Below are positions 41,623 to 50,800 of a stretch of 64,000 bases of DNA, one piece after another (position 1 is the stretch's first letter; each line of letters begins with the position of its first letter). The notes under the pieces are model-generated. The model made no database searches and had not been told where the DNA came from. It worked only from the letters and a program-made list of their open reading frames with translations. This DNA comes from Pseudarthrobacter oxydans (GTDB taxonomy: Bacteria; Actinomycetota; Actinomycetes; Actinomycetales; Micrococcaceae), in assembly GCF_034258515.1 (NCBI RefSeq), contig NZ_CP139438.1:744001-808000 (forward strand), read 5' to 3'. Both the position numbers and the translations under genes were made by a program.

Positions 41623-43311
41623 TTAGCCTTTTCGGCCCGGCAGCAGCAGGAGTGCGTCGCCGACCGGGCGTTCGCCGGCGGCGTCCGAGGGGGAGTTCAC
41701 GACCTGGCCGTTCTGGACCATGGTGGTTGATCCGCCGCCGTCGAGGTTGATGGCGTTGACCATGCCCAGGGAGCGGGCGACGTCGGCGGATTCCTTGATG
41801 CTCAGGCCCAGGCTGGTGGTCTGGCGTCCGTCGGCGGTTACCAGCAGGGTGCGGCCCTGGGCGTCAGTGCCGGCGATGGTGCGGGGGTTGCGCTTGTGGA
41901 CCCAGCCGTAGAAGAAGCTGTTGCTGTCGTTGGTGCGGACCATGCCGTCACGCTTGGCGGTGACGTTGAGCTGGCCGTTTTCGACGAGGGTCGGGCCGCC
42001 GTTGACCACGTCCGTGGTGGCCCCGGTCTTCAGGGTCTTGCCGCTCTCGTCGAGCAGGTCCGTGTCGATTTTCAGCTTGGCGCCGGGCACTGCCAGGGCG
42101 GCGAGCTTGTCCGCGTCCGCCCCGATGGCCTGCAGAGCCTGCCCGCCGGCCGGGAGGGTGGTGCCGCGGGCGTGGTTGACGGCCGTGACGGTGCCGTGGG
42201 CGTCGAGGATGACTTCGAGTCCCGGCCCTGACGGGGTGGGGCCGAACTCGGGGGTGATCGCTACGATTTCGTCCGCGTCCGTGCAGGTGAAGTCGTGCAG
42301 CGGCAGGTTGGTGGGGGTGTCGTCGGTGCCGCCGCAGTTGCGGATGAGACCCGGCACGCGGTTGATTCCGTCCAGGGGCAGGGATCCCGTGTTGGCGGCG
42401 CCCGTGACCGTGCCGTGCCAGTGCAGCCGCTGGACGGAGCTGCTGTTCTCGTCGAGGACCAGGGAGGGACGGTCTCCGACGGGTTCGCTGAGGACCTTGC
42501 CGTCGTGGACTGCTGCGCCTGCGGGATCACCGGGGGCGCCTGCCGCCGGGTCCATAACGAAGTAGCCGCCGTTGATTGCCGCAAGTGCGCCGGCGCCGGC
42601 AGCGAGTGAGCTGGTGGTTTCGCGGTCCTGGAGGTTCGGACCGAACGAAGAGGTCAGGTCGCCGCGGAATTCCTTCGGGTCAATGGTGAGCACCTCCAGC
42701 TTCCAGGGCCCGCGGTCGTCCTCGCTGGAGCCGGCGTCGCCGTCCCAGCCGGTGTAGATGACCGAGGACTTGTAGCCTGCCGCCTTGATCTGGTCGACGG
42801 TGGCGGCCCCGTCAGCCTTGGCCGCGAACTGTCCGGCGCGGACCCGGTAGCCGAGGTCACCGCCGGCGTCGGCCAGCTGGGGTGACTGGACGTGCTCGAC
42901 CCGGGCTGTGACGCCGGCCGCGGTGAGCCTGTCAGCGACCATCTGGGCCTGCGCCTGGGAGGACAGCGCCGAGGAGGGCGCGTCAGGGTCCGGTGAGGTG
43001 GACGGGACAGCCACTTCGGCGGTCCAGAAGAAGTCCGGGTTCGGGGTGCCCCGGGTGATGGAGGTGCGGGTCAGGCCCGGGGCCAGTGTGGTCACGTTCC
43101 GGGTCTCGGGAAGGTCCGGCGCGCCGAGGTCAAGGTGACCGGGCTGCGATGGTGCAGAACTCTGCTGATCCTGCGTCGGAGCCAGGGGCGCCGCGGTGGA
43201 AGCGCCGGCCGGGGCAAGGAAGGCAAGGGGAAGGGACACGGCCAGCGCGGTGACGGCCGCACGGCGGTGGCGGCCCGTCGTGAGGACGCGGCGGGTGGTT
43301 GAGGAGCTCAT
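41623..43311 (-). CDS. Phosphodiester glycosidase family (NAGPA/DUF2233) exported protein
   Basis: The 562-residue protein has a signal peptide (ATRRAAVTALAVSLPLAFLAPAGA type, about 13-36). A long N-terminal region with a SPOR-like segment (SSQAQAQMVADRLTAAGVTARVEHV, KADGAATVDQIKAAGYKS) comes next. The phosphodiester glycosidase domain has INGGYFV and INLDGGGSTTM near the C-terminus. It should cleave N-acetylglucosamine or similar phosphodiesters outside the cell. GAGG lies just before the ATG at 43311. It is divergent from phoD2, with PHO-box-like repeats on both sides, and a decayed paralogue lies at 34728-35618. Confidence 0.88.
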   Translation of the reverse strand: MSSSTTRRVLTTGRHRRAAVTALAVSLPLAFLAPAGASTAAPLAPTQDQQSSAPSQPGHLDLGAPDLPETRNVTTLAPGLTRTSITRGTPNPDFFWTAEVAVPSTSPDPDAPSSALSSQAQAQMVADRLTAAGVTARVEHVQSPQLADAGGDLGYRVRAGQFAAKADGAATVDQIKAAGYKSSVIYTGWDGDAGSSEDDRGPWKLEVLTIDPKEFRGDLTSSFGPNLQDRETTSSLAAGAGALAAINGGYFVMDPAAGAPGDPAGAAVHDGKVLSEPVGDRPSLVLDENSSSVQRLHWHGTVTGAANTGSLPLDGINRVPGLIRNCGGTDDTPTNLPLHDFTCTDADEIVAITPEFGPTPSGPGLEVILDAHGTVTAVNHARGTTLPAGGQALQAIGADADKLAALAVPGAKLKIDTDLLDESGKTLKTGATTDVVNGGPTLVENGQLNVTAKRDGMVRTNDSNSFFYGWVHKRNPRTIAGTDAQGRTLLVTADGRQTTSLGLSIKESADVARSLGMVNAINLDGGGSTTMVQNGQVVNSPSDAAGERPVGDALLLLPGRKG

Positions 43312-43363
43312 TGTGGGGCCTCTTAAGGTTGGGGTCTCAACAGGAGCTTTCAAGTTACTGATC

Positions 43364-43395
43364 GGTAATTAACCGGATGTGGCTGGGAGGTTAAC
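43364..43395 (-). promoter_or_regulatory. Candidate PHO box upstream of the glycosidase gene
   Basis: Read on the minus strand, GTTAACC, AGCCACA and GTTAATT follow each other in 11-nt phase. The outer two units match the GTTCACC-type unit of actinobacterial PHO boxes well; the middle one is weaker. It lies 53-84 bp upstream of the start at 43311. Confidence 0.5.
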
Positions 43396-43584
43396 TGGGG
43401 ATGCGGGTATGGATCGCCCCGACGCAACAGACGGCCGACGACACGGGGCAACCCGGAATAGCCGCATGGCAACCTGAAGATTTACGGCTTCTTTGGGAGA
43501 TTGTGTTTTGGGCCCGCTCGGAGGAGATGGCGAGTCCCCGCCCTCACGATCGCTGCCCTGCGGCTCCGGCAACGTTTGAAGCAT

Positions 43585-43606
43585 GTTAACTCCCGGTTCA
43601 TCGCCC
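43585..43606 (+). promoter_or_regulatory. Candidate PHO box upstream of the second phoD-like gene
   Basis: Two adjacent 11-nt units, GTTAACTCCCG and GTTCATCGCCC, match the GTTCACC unit at 5/7 and 6/7. They lie 57 bp upstream of the GTG at 43663, on the same strand. Confidence 0.55.
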
Positions 43607-43662
43607 CCTTGATTCCCCTTGACTGAATGGACCGGACATCGCCCAGACCCTCAGGAGACATT

Positions 43663-45198
43663 GTGTCCCTTTCTCGTGCAACTTCCCGCCGTCGCTTCCT
43701 TACCTTGAGCGGGGGAGCGGCTGCGACAGCAGCCATTTACGGGTTCTCCACCGCCCCGGCATGGGCGGAGCCGCGCTTCCCGCAGAATCCGTTCACCCTG
43801 GGAGTCGCCTCGGGCGACCCCACCCCGGACGGCATCGTCCTGTGGACGCGGCTGGCACCGGAACCGCAGGCAGCTGACGGGCTCGGCGGAATGCCGCCGT
43901 ATCAGCTCGAAGTGATCTGGCAGGTCGCAACCGACCCGGAGTTCCGCACTGTGGTCAAAGCAGGAAGTGAGTCGGCCACGCCGGAGCTTGCCCACTCCGT
44001 TCACGCCGAGGTCGTGGGACTGAACCCATCGTCTGACTACTGGTTCCGCTTCCGTGTCGGCAACGAGGAAAGCCCGGTCGGGCACACCCGCACGGCGCCG
44101 GCGGCCGGGTCGGATCCGGGCAAGATCACCTTCGGCCTGGCCTCCTGCCAGTCCTGGGCCGGAGGCCGCTACGCCGCCTACCGCACAATGGCTCAGGAGG
44201 ACCTTGACCTGGTCGTGCACGTGGGGGACTACACCTACGAGGGCAAAACCCACGAAAGCCTGGCCGACTTTCGAAACAACCATGCCAAGTACAAGAGCTC
44301 CCCTGACCTGCAGGCCGCGCACGCCAGGTTCCCCTTCGTCGTCACCTTTGACGACCACGAAGTTGAGAACAACTGGGCCGCGGGCGTGTCCCAACCGGAC
44401 AACGAGGCCTCCAACGAACCCCAGCGGTTCCTCCAGCTGCGCGCCAACGCTTTCCAGGCCTATTACGAGCATCTTCCGTTGCGCCGCCCGCAGCGGCCCA
44501 CCGGCCCGGACATGGTCCTGTACCGCGGCCTGGACTACGGCAACCTGGCAAGGTTCCACGTCCTGGACACCCGCCAATACCGCTCCGACCAGCTGACCGA
44601 GAACTTCCCCGGCGGCCCGCAGCACCCCGACGTCTATGACCCCTCACGCACCCTGATGGGTGACGCGCAGGAGCAGTGGCTCTTCCAGGGGCTCGTGTCC
44701 TCCCCGGCACGCTGGAATGTCATCGCCCAGCAGACGATGATGGCCCAGTACGACTACGACCCGTCCGAGGTGTTGTCCGTGAACCACGACCAGTGGGACG
44801 GCTACGTCGTCTCACGCAACAGGCTCACCAACTTCATCAACCAGCAGAACCCTGCCAACCCCGTGATCCTGAGTGGTGACTGGCACGCTGCCTTCGTCAA
44901 CGACGTCCTCCTCGATTTCGCTGATCCGGCCTCGAAAGTCGTCACTACCGAGTTCGTCGGGACCTCCATCAGCTCCGGTTGCGGATGGGCCCAGTCCATC
45001 AAGAACGCCCTGCCCAACAACCCGCACACCCGTTACATCAACCCGGATAAGCGGGGCTGGACCCGCTGCACCGTCACCCCGGACGAGTTCCGCAGCGATT
45101 ACCTCACCGTGGCCTCAGCCGCAGACACTACGTCTCCGGCTGTCGTGGACGCGTCCTTCGTGGTCAGCAATGGACGACCAGGGGCCCAGCGAGCCTGA
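43663..45198 (+). CDS. phoD: PhoD-family alkaline phosphatase/phosphodiesterase, Tat-exported (second copy)
   Basis: The 511-residue protein has a twin-arginine signal (TSRRRFLTLSGGAAATAAI, about 6-24). It has the PhoD blocks FTLGVASGDPTPDGIVLWTRLAP, FGLASCQSWAGG, HVGDYTYEG, TFDDHEVENNW, LDTRQYRSD and ILSGDWHAAFVND. It is a paralogue, not a duplicate-identical copy, of the 35810 gene. GTG 43663 with AGGAG 5 bp upstream directly precedes the Tat signal. It should release phosphate from phosphodiesters outside the membrane, and its promoter has a PHO-box-like repeat. Confidence 0.94.
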   Translation: MSLSRATSRRRFLTLSGGAAATAAIYGFSTAPAWAEPRFPQNPFTLGVASGDPTPDGIVLWTRLAPEPQAADGLGGMPPYQLEVIWQVATDPEFRTVVKAGSESATPELAHSVHAEVVGLNPSSDYWFRFRVGNEESPVGHTRTAPAAGSDPGKITFGLASCQSWAGGRYAAYRTMAQEDLDLVVHVGDYTYEGKTHESLADFRNNHAKYKSSPDLQAAHARFPFVVTFDDHEVENNWAAGVSQPDNEASNEPQRFLQLRANAFQAYYEHLPLRRPQRPTGPDMVLYRGLDYGNLARFHVLDTRQYRSDQLTENFPGGPQHPDVYDPSRTLMGDAQEQWLFQGLVSSPARWNVIAQQTMMAQYDYDPSEVLSVNHDQWDGYVVSRNRLTNFINQQNPANPVILSGDWHAAFVNDVLLDFADPASKVVTTEFVGTSISSGCGWAQSIKNALPNNPHTRYINPDKRGWTRCTVTPDEFRSDYLTVASAADTTSPAVVDASFVVSNGRPGAQRA

Positions 45199-45437
45199 GC
45201 GCCCGGAGCGCGGGGCAGGTACTTCAGGGCTGCCCCGCTCGTCTGCCGGCTCAGCGCGTTTCATTGCCTGATCGCGATGATGACGGGGTCACTGTTTGGT
45301 AGAAGCGGAAGCGCCACGAATACGCAGCTGAGGTCGGCGGGCTACGTACTGGTGCCGGAACCCAGATGGCTGCCCGGCAGCAAAGTGTGCCATAAGTGTG
45401 CCCTGCCCTCGGGCAGCAGCACCCGGTTAACCAGCGA
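45199..45437. other. Intergenic region without a gene
   Basis: A 239-bp stretch between phoD2 and the tRNA-Thr terminator. It contains the hairpin CTGCCC-TC-GGGCAG (about 45408-45421). Its position next to a tRNA was checked for an integrase attachment site; no integrase and no repeated tRNA 3' end were seen. Confidence 0.4.
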
Positions 45438-45438
45438 A

Positions 45439-45479
45439 AAACCCCGGAAACCCCCGAAAACAGGGGCTGTCCGGGGTTT
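45439..45479 (-). terminator. Terminator of tRNA-Thr
   Basis: Arms AAACCCCGG (45439-45447) and CCGGGGTTT (45471-45479) are complementary and enclose a smaller CCCCC/GGGG pair. On the minus strand a run of T follows. Confidence 0.75.
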
Positions 45480-45485
45480 ATCCCG

Positions 45486-45558
45486 AGCTTCCTATCAGAA
45501 TCGAACTGATGACCTTTTCATTACGAGTGAAACGCTCTACCGACTGAGCTAAGGAAGC
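45486..45558 (-). tRNA. tRNA-Thr (anticodon CGT)
   Basis: The minus-strand cloverleaf has acceptor stem GCTTCCT/AGGAAGC, anticodon stem TTTCA/TGAAA with loop CT-CGT-AA, and a T arm GTTCGATTC. The CCA is not encoded. It reads ACG. Confidence 0.97.
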
Positions 45559-45662
45559 ACCGCATGATCCTCCGGCGTAACCGGGCGCCTCATGCAAGAG
45601 TCAACTGTAATAGAGTCCCCGCGCCCGGGTCAAAATGGACGGCCGGGGAGCTGCTGAGGCCT

Positions 45663-47228
45663 TCAGCACACCGTGTTGTCGGTGGGAACCTTTCCGCTGA
45701 CAAGGTAGGCGTCAACCGCATCCTCGATGCAGGCGTTGGACCGGCCGTAGGCGGTGTGGCCTTCGCCTTTCCAGGTCATAAGTGCCGCATTGCCCAACTG
45801 CTTGCGCAGCGATGACGCCCATTCCACCGGCGTGGCAGGGTCCCCGGTGGTGCCGATCACCACGATGGTGGACCCGCCGTCGTATTCCACCGGGGCGGGC
45901 GTGCGCACGTTCGGGTACGGCCAATCGACGCAGTTGGTGCCGCCATAGGCAAAGAAATACCCGAAGGTGGGGGAGTCCTGCATCAGGCGCTGCTGTTCGG
46001 CACGCATTCCGGCGGTGTCGGACACCATGGGGTAGTCAAGGCAGTTGATGGCGTTGAACGCAAAGGTCGAGTTGGACGTGTAGGTCCCGTTGGGTGAGCG
46101 GTCTGCGCCGAGGTCCGCGAGCCGCAGCATAAGGCTTACATCCCCGGTCATTGCCGCGTCCAAAGCCTGGGTCAGGGCGGGCCAGCTCTGGTCGTTGTAC
46201 AGGGGCGTGATGAGGCCGCTCACGAACGTGGTGGCATTGACTACACGGCCGTCCTTTGCCGTGCGCGGAGTCTGCTGGACGGCGGCGATCAGGTCCCGGA
46301 TCTGCTGGACGCCCGCCTCCACGTCTCCGCTCAGCGGACATCCGTCCTGGCCCTGGCAACTGGCTACATAGGCCCGAATGGCCTTTTCGAAGGCGCGGGC
46401 CTGGCCGCTGGTCAGCTCCTCATTGCTGATGGACGGATCCAGGGCACCGTCGAGGACCATCCGGCCCACGTTGTCAGGGAAGAGCGAAGCGTACGTGGAC
46501 CCCAGGAACGTGCCGTAGGAGTACCCGAGGTAGTTGAGCTTTGCATCATTGACCACGGCCCGGAGGATGTCCAGGTCCTTCGCGGAGCTGACGGTGTCGA
46601 TGTGCGCCAGGACCGGGCCGGTTTGCTCCCCGCACTGGGTGGCAATCGCTTTGTTGTCCGCCAGGGCGGCAGCAAGTCCGGCATCCGTTTCGAGGTCGTA
46701 GACCTTCGCCCTGGCTGCGTCCCGTTCAGCGTCCGTCATGCAGGTCACGGGGGCGGACCGCTTCACGCCCCGGGGGTCGAAGCCCACGACGTCGAACGAA
46801 TCACGAACAGCCTGGGAGAAATGGGTTCCAGCGGCATCCTTGACGAAGTCGTAGCCGGAGGCGCCGGGACCGCCCGGATTGACCAGGAGGCTCCCGGCCT
46901 TTTCCCCCGTGCTCGAAGCCCTCAGCGCTGCGAGCTGGATCGTCCCGCCGTCGGGATTGCCGTAGTCCATGGGCACTGTCACCTTGGTGCACTGGAACTC
47001 GCCCTCGCACGGCTCCCAGACGACTTCCTGGGAATAGAACTTCTCCAGCCCGGCGGGAGCAGACGCAACGATCGAGGGGTCGGCCTTGGCGGTGGCAGCC
47101 TCCTGGCTGCGGTCGCCGCCACTGAGGAGGCTGCAGGACGCCAGAACCATGGCAAGAACCATGGCCCCAAGTGCGCGGAAGCCAAGCGCCACGGGTCGCG
47201 GCCGTGCGGGCAGGGGGCGGGCAGTCAT
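45663..47228 (-). CDS. Secreted alpha/beta-hydrolase lipoprotein, TAP-like peptidase
   Basis: The 521-residue protein has a lipoprotein signal ending LASC (lipid Cys near 32). An alpha/beta hydrolase domain of the tripeptidyl aminopeptidase type follows: NPGGPGASGYDFV oxyanion loop, nucleophile Ser in LGYSYGTFLG, and a C-terminal TAP-like domain with the Asp in GTTGDPATPVEWA and His in GEGHTAYG. It probably trims N-terminal peptides outside the membrane. AAGGAGACCG sits just before the ATG. It lies 16 bp after holB and is probably the last gene of tmk-holB-hydrolase. Confidence 0.92.
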   Translation of the reverse strand: MTARPLPARPRPVALGFRALGAMVLAMVLASCSLLSGGDRSQEAATAKADPSIVASAPAGLEKFYSQEVVWEPCEGEFQCTKVTVPMDYGNPDGGTIQLAALRASSTGEKAGSLLVNPGGPGASGYDFVKDAAGTHFSQAVRDSFDVVGFDPRGVKRSAPVTCMTDAERDAARAKVYDLETDAGLAAALADNKAIATQCGEQTGPVLAHIDTVSSAKDLDILRAVVNDAKLNYLGYSYGTFLGSTYASLFPDNVGRMVLDGALDPSISNEELTSGQARAFEKAIRAYVASCQGQDGCPLSGDVEAGVQQIRDLIAAVQQTPRTAKDGRVVNATTFVSGLITPLYNDQSWPALTQALDAAMTGDVSLMLRLADLGADRSPNGTYTSNSTFAFNAINCLDYPMVSDTAGMRAEQQRLMQDSPTFGYFFAYGGTNCVDWPYPNVRTPAPVEYDGGSTIVVIGTTGDPATPVEWASSLRKQLGNAALMTWKGEGHTAYGRSNACIEDAVDAYLVSGKVPTDNTVC

Positions 47229-47244
47229 CGGTCTCCTTGAAGGA

Positions 47245-48387
47245 CTAGATCAGGCTGGCTGCCATGGACTCAATGGTCAACAGCGGTGCAACGTTCGTGG
47301 TGGTGATGCGTTCGCGGGCTTTGTTGATGGCATCCATCCGGGCAAGAGTGGATTCCGGCGTGGAGCGGCTGGCGAAATCCTCCAATTCGCTCCTCAACTC
47401 AACGTTTACCAGTTCCACAGCATTCCCGAACTGGATGATCAGCACATCCCGGTAAAAGGAGAGGAGATCGGTCAGCGTCCGGTCAAGGGAATCCGTGATG
47501 GACCGCTTGGCCCGGCGCTTCTGGTCTTCCTCCAGCTGCTTGACCTGGCTGCGCATGGCAGGCGGGAGCGTCCCGGACTCGGGTGCGCCCAGTGTTGCCA
47601 GCAAGGCGGCCTTCTCCGCAGCGTCCCGTTCTTCGTTGGAACTGTTGGCCTCCGCTGTGGCGATCTTGACGAGTTTGTCCGCCATCATCACGGCAGCCGT
47701 AACCCCCCGCAGGCCAAGCGGAAACCGCACTGTTTCCAGCCGGCGTTCCCTGGCCGCAGGATCACGGGCGAGGCGGCGGGCGATGCCCACGTGGCTTTGA
47801 GCTGCCCGCGCGGCGCGCTCCGCGAGGGCCGGATCCACGCCGTCGCGGTGGACCAGCAGGGCGGCGACGTCCGCAGCCGGCGGCAACCGCAACGCCACGC
47901 TGCGGCAGCGCGACCGGATAGTCACCAGGACGTCGGCCGGGGACGGTGCGCACAGCATCCACACAGTCCGGGGAGTTGGTTCCTCGATGGCCTTGAGCAG
48001 GACGTTCGTGGTGCGCTCGGCCATCCGGTCCGCATCCTCCACCACGATGATCCGCCACCGGCCGGCCGAGGGCCGGTTCCCGGCGGTGGCCACCAGTTCA
48101 CGGGCTTCGTCAATGGTGATCGTGACCTTCTCGGTGCGGACGAAAGTGACGTCCGAATGGGTCTCGCCCAGGATGGTCAGGCACGCCGCGCAGCGCCCGC
48201 AGCCCCGCAGGCTGACGTCCTCCTGGTCGCAGTTCAGTGCTGCGGCAAACGCCTTGGCCGCATTGGAACGCCCGGAACCCGGCGGGCCGGTGAAAAGCCA
48301 CGCATGCGTCAGTCCCTCGCCGCTGGAGGCCTGCCGCAGCTGTTCGACGACGGCGGGCTGGCCCTGAAGGTCGTCCCACACCGTCAC
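47245..48387 (-). CDS. holB: DNA polymerase III subunit delta prime
   Basis: The 380-residue protein is a clamp-loader subunit that helps place the beta clamp on DNA. It has a degenerate P-loop GPPGSGRSN with Arg in place of the usual Lys, as in delta-prime subunits. A zinc module CGRCAAC (plus an earlier Cys) and the IEEPTPRTVW and RSRC segments follow. The start is GTG at 48387, overlapping the tmk stop as GTGA. The tmk-holB order is conserved in actinobacteria. Confidence 0.94.
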   Translation of the reverse strand: MTVWDDLQGQPAVVEQLRQASSGEGLTHAWLFTGPPGSGRSNAAKAFAAALNCDQEDVSLRGCGRCAACLTILGETHSDVTFVRTEKVTITIDEARELVATAGNRPSAGRWRIIVVEDADRMAERTTNVLLKAIEEPTPRTVWMLCAPSPADVLVTIRSRCRSVALRLPPAADVAALLVHRDGVDPALAERAARAAQSHVGIARRLARDPAARERRLETVRFPLGLRGVTAAVMMADKLVKIATAEANSSNEERDAAEKAALLATLGAPESGTLPPAMRSQVKQLEEDQKRRAKRSITDSLDRTLTDLLSFYRDVLIIQFGNAVELVNVELRSELEDFASRSTPESTLARMDAINKARERITTTNVAPLLTIESMAASLI

Positions 48388-49082
48388 GGGGCGCCCCCGA
48401 CCGCCGTGGCCCGGGCCTGGGGTGCGCCCGCCGGTGTTTCGTCCTGTTCGGCCAGCAGGGTATCCACCCGCTCGAGGATCCGGGCGGAAAGCCTGCTGAC
48501 GGAGTCATGGGCGGGCAGCACGAGGTAGGACTCCGGACGGCGCTGCGCCAGCTCCAGGAAGGCCTCACGGATCCGGAGGTGGAACTCGTCAGCTTCGGAC
48601 TCCAGACGGTCCTCCGCCGTCTCGCCGGCCGTGCGGCGGCGGCGGCCCACCGCTGGATCAACGTCCAGCAGGACGGTGAGATGGGGCTGCAGGCCGGACG
48701 TGGCCCACTCGTTGAGGGACCGTACGGCGTCTTCGCCCAAGGCACGTCCTGCCCCCTGGTATGCCACCGACGAATCGATGTACCGGTCCGTCAGGACTAT
48801 GTCGCCGCGTTCAAGCGCAGGCCGAATGACTTGGCTTGCGTGGGCTGCCCGGGAAGCGGCGAAAATCAGGGCTTCTGTGTGCGCATCAATCTCACCGTGT
48901 CCGTGGTCCAGCACAAGGGAGCGCAGTTTCTCGCCGACGGGGGTTCCGCCCGGCTCGCGGGTCAGCAGGACGGTCAGGCCACGGGATTCGAGGGCTTCGG
49001 CAAGGCGCGCAGCCTGCGTGGACTTGCCCGCGCCGTCGCCGCCTTCGAACGCGATGAAAAGACCGGCCCTCTGTTTGCTCAC
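48384..49082 (-). CDS. tmk: Thymidylate kinase
   Basis: The enzyme phosphorylates dTMP to dTDP for DNA synthesis. The P-loop EGGDGAGKST, the dTMP-binding REPGGTPVGE, the DRYIDSSVAYQGAG segment and an Arg-rich LID (GRRRRTAGETAEDR) are all present. The start is one of two adjacent GTG codons (49085 or 49082). I prefer 49082 because TAGGCT lies 6 nt upstream of it, fitting a leaderless start. Its stop overlaps holB. It is divergent from the PLP enzyme. Confidence 0.94.
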   Translation of the reverse strand: MSKQRAGLFIAFEGGDGAGKSTQAARLAEALESRGLTVLLTREPGGTPVGEKLRSLVLDHGHGEIDAHTEALIFAASRAAHASQVIRPALERGDIVLTDRYIDSSVAYQGAGRALGEDAVRSLNEWATSGLQPHLTVLLDVDPAVGRRRRTAGETAEDRLESEADEFHLRIREAFLELAQRRPESYLVLPAHDSVSRLSARILERVDTLLAEQDETPAGAPQARATAVGGAP

Positions 49083-49198
49083 CACCCAAGCCTACCGACC
49101 CCCGCTGGCAATTCCCGATTCAGCTGTGGATTCCCGCGGGGGCCACGAACCGGGTAACGGCTTTCCGGGCCGTCCCCGGCGGACAGTACGCTGTCACC

Positions 49199-50401
49199 AT
49201 GAGTCTTTCCGAACAGCAGGCGGCGGCCCTGTCAGCCGAGACGGTTGTGGTTGCGGCCGGGCGTCCCCCACGGGAACGGGACCAGCCGGTCAATCAGCCG
49301 ATCGTCCTTTCCTCCACATACTTCGGCACCGGGGCACTCGGCGACGGCGACCGCGGCTACGGCAGGTATTCCAATCCCACCTGGGACCCCTTCGAAGAGG
49401 CGCTCGGCCAGCTGGAGGGCTCAGAACTGCCGGGACTCCTCTATGCGTCAGGACTCGCGGCCGTCAGCTCGGCGCTCTCCCTGGTCCCTGCCGGGGGAGT
49501 GCTGGTAATGCCCACGCACAGCTACTCCGGGTCGCTGGTCATGGCCGCTGAGCTCGCCCAGAAGGGCTTCATCGAGCTCCGGACAGTGGACATTGCGGAT
49601 ACTGCCGCCGTGAAGGAGGCCCTTGCTCCCCGCGGCCCCGCTGCGGGGCCGCACGCCCGGCCGGCGGCGATGCTGTGGCTCGAAAGCCCCACCAACCCCA
49701 TGCTCGGCATTGCGGATGTCTCCGTCCTGGCCGACGCCGCCCACGCCGTCGGGGCCATCGTCGTTACGGACAATACTTTCTCCACACCCCTGGTGCAGCA
49801 GCCCCTGCTGCTCGGATCCGACGTCGTCCTGCACTCGGTGACCAAGTACCTCGCGGGCCATTCCGACGTCGTCCTTGGCGCCCTGGTCACCTCCAACCCG
49901 GACATCCGGTCCGCGCTGCTCCATCACCGGATTATCCACGGCGCCATTGCGGGGCCCTTCGAAGCGTGGCTGGCGCTGCGCGGCCTGCGGACGCTGGCGC
50001 TGCGGATAGAACGGTCCCAGGCTTCTGCAATGGTCCTGGCGGAGCGGCTTGGCGACCACCCCGCGGTCGAGACCGTCCGGTTCCCCGGCCTGTCCGCGGA
50101 TCCCGGCCACGAACGCGCCAAGGCGCAGATGAAGGGCTTCGGGTCCATCATCTGTATCCAGGTACGCCCGGCCGCGGGAATGAGCGGCGCTGACGCCGCC
50201 GACAAACTGGTTGGCGCAGTCCGGCTGTGGCTGCCTGCCACATCGCTGGGAGGTGTGGAGTCACTCATCGAACGCCGACGGCGGCACACCGCTGAGCCGG
50301 CCAGCGTCCCGGAGAACCTGGTGCGGCTCAGTGTGGGAATCGAGAACGTTGAGGATCTCTGGGCCGATGTGAAGCAGGCGCTGGACTCGCTGGACGGCTA
50401 G
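49199..50401 (+). CDS. Cys/Met metabolism PLP-dependent enzyme (cystathionine gamma-synthase/lyase family)
   Basis: The 400-residue protein has the family pattern: PLP phosphate-binding Tyr/Arg in GYGRYSNPTWDPFEEALG, Gly-rich YASGLAAVSSALS, Asp in VTDNTFSTP that contacts PLP nitrogen, and Schiff-base Lys in SVTKYLAGHSD. Family members act in transsulfuration or methionine breakdown. Sequence alone does not fix synthase versus lyase activity. The ATG lies 6 nt after TACGCT. DUF2516 follows 10 bp after its stop. Confidence 0.92.
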   Translation: MSLSEQQAAALSAETVVVAAGRPPRERDQPVNQPIVLSSTYFGTGALGDGDRGYGRYSNPTWDPFEEALGQLEGSELPGLLYASGLAAVSSALSLVPAGGVLVMPTHSYSGSLVMAAELAQKGFIELRTVDIADTAAVKEALAPRGPAAGPHARPAAMLWLESPTNPMLGIADVSVLADAAHAVGAIVVTDNTFSTPLVQQPLLLGSDVVLHSVTKYLAGHSDVVLGALVTSNPDIRSALLHHRIIHGAIAGPFEAWLALRGLRTLALRIERSQASAMVLAERLGDHPAVETVRFPGLSADPGHERAKAQMKGFGSIICIQVRPAAGMSGADAADKLVGAVRLWLPATSLGGVESLIERRRRHTAEPASVPENLVRLSVGIENVEDLWADVKQALDSLDG

Positions 50402-50411
50402 GCTTGGGCTT

Positions 50412-50771
50412 GTGGACGTTGAACTCGTTATCATCCAGCCCGTTGAGAAGGCCCTGTTCTTTATCCTTGCCCTGGTTTCGCTGGGGCTGGAGCTCTGGGC
50501 CGTGGCGGACTGCGCCCGGCACCGTGCAAACGCGTTCGAGGCCACGGGCAAGCGGACCAAGACCTTCTGGCTGGCACTGACCGGCGGCGCGGCCCTGATC
50601 GGCGCCCTTTCGTTGTACAGCGGTGGTGGCGGCGCATTCTTCGGAACCTTCGGGCTGTTCGGGCTCGCCGCCGTCGTTGCTGCGTCGGTTTACCTGGCTG
50701 ACGTACGGCCGGCCGTGAAGGATGCGGGCAGGGGCGGCAGCCGCAACACGGGGCCCTACGGCCCCTGGTGA
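50412..50771 (+). CDS. DUF2516 family membrane protein
   Basis: The 119-residue protein has three membrane helices (about 9-29, 52-70 and 75-97). The family sequence EKALFFILALVSLGLELWAVADCARHRANAF is followed by RTKTFWLALTGGAAL. The function of the family is unknown. The GTG at 50412 is 7 nt after TAGGCT (50399-50404), a -10 box that uses the stop codon of the gene before it, so it likely has its own leaderless promoter. Confidence 0.88.
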   Translation: MDVELVIIQPVEKALFFILALVSLGLELWAVADCARHRANAFEATGKRTKTFWLALTGGAALIGALSLYSGGGGAFFGTFGLFGLAAVVAASVYLADVRPAVKDAGRGGSRNTGPYGPW

Positions 50772-50800
50772 ATTAGCCGGGGTGAATTAGCCGGTGTGAA

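Noticed and set aside
45199..45558. tRNA-Thr as an integration site of a mobile element
   Set aside because: No integrase gene and no repeated copy of the tRNA 3' end were seen on either side.
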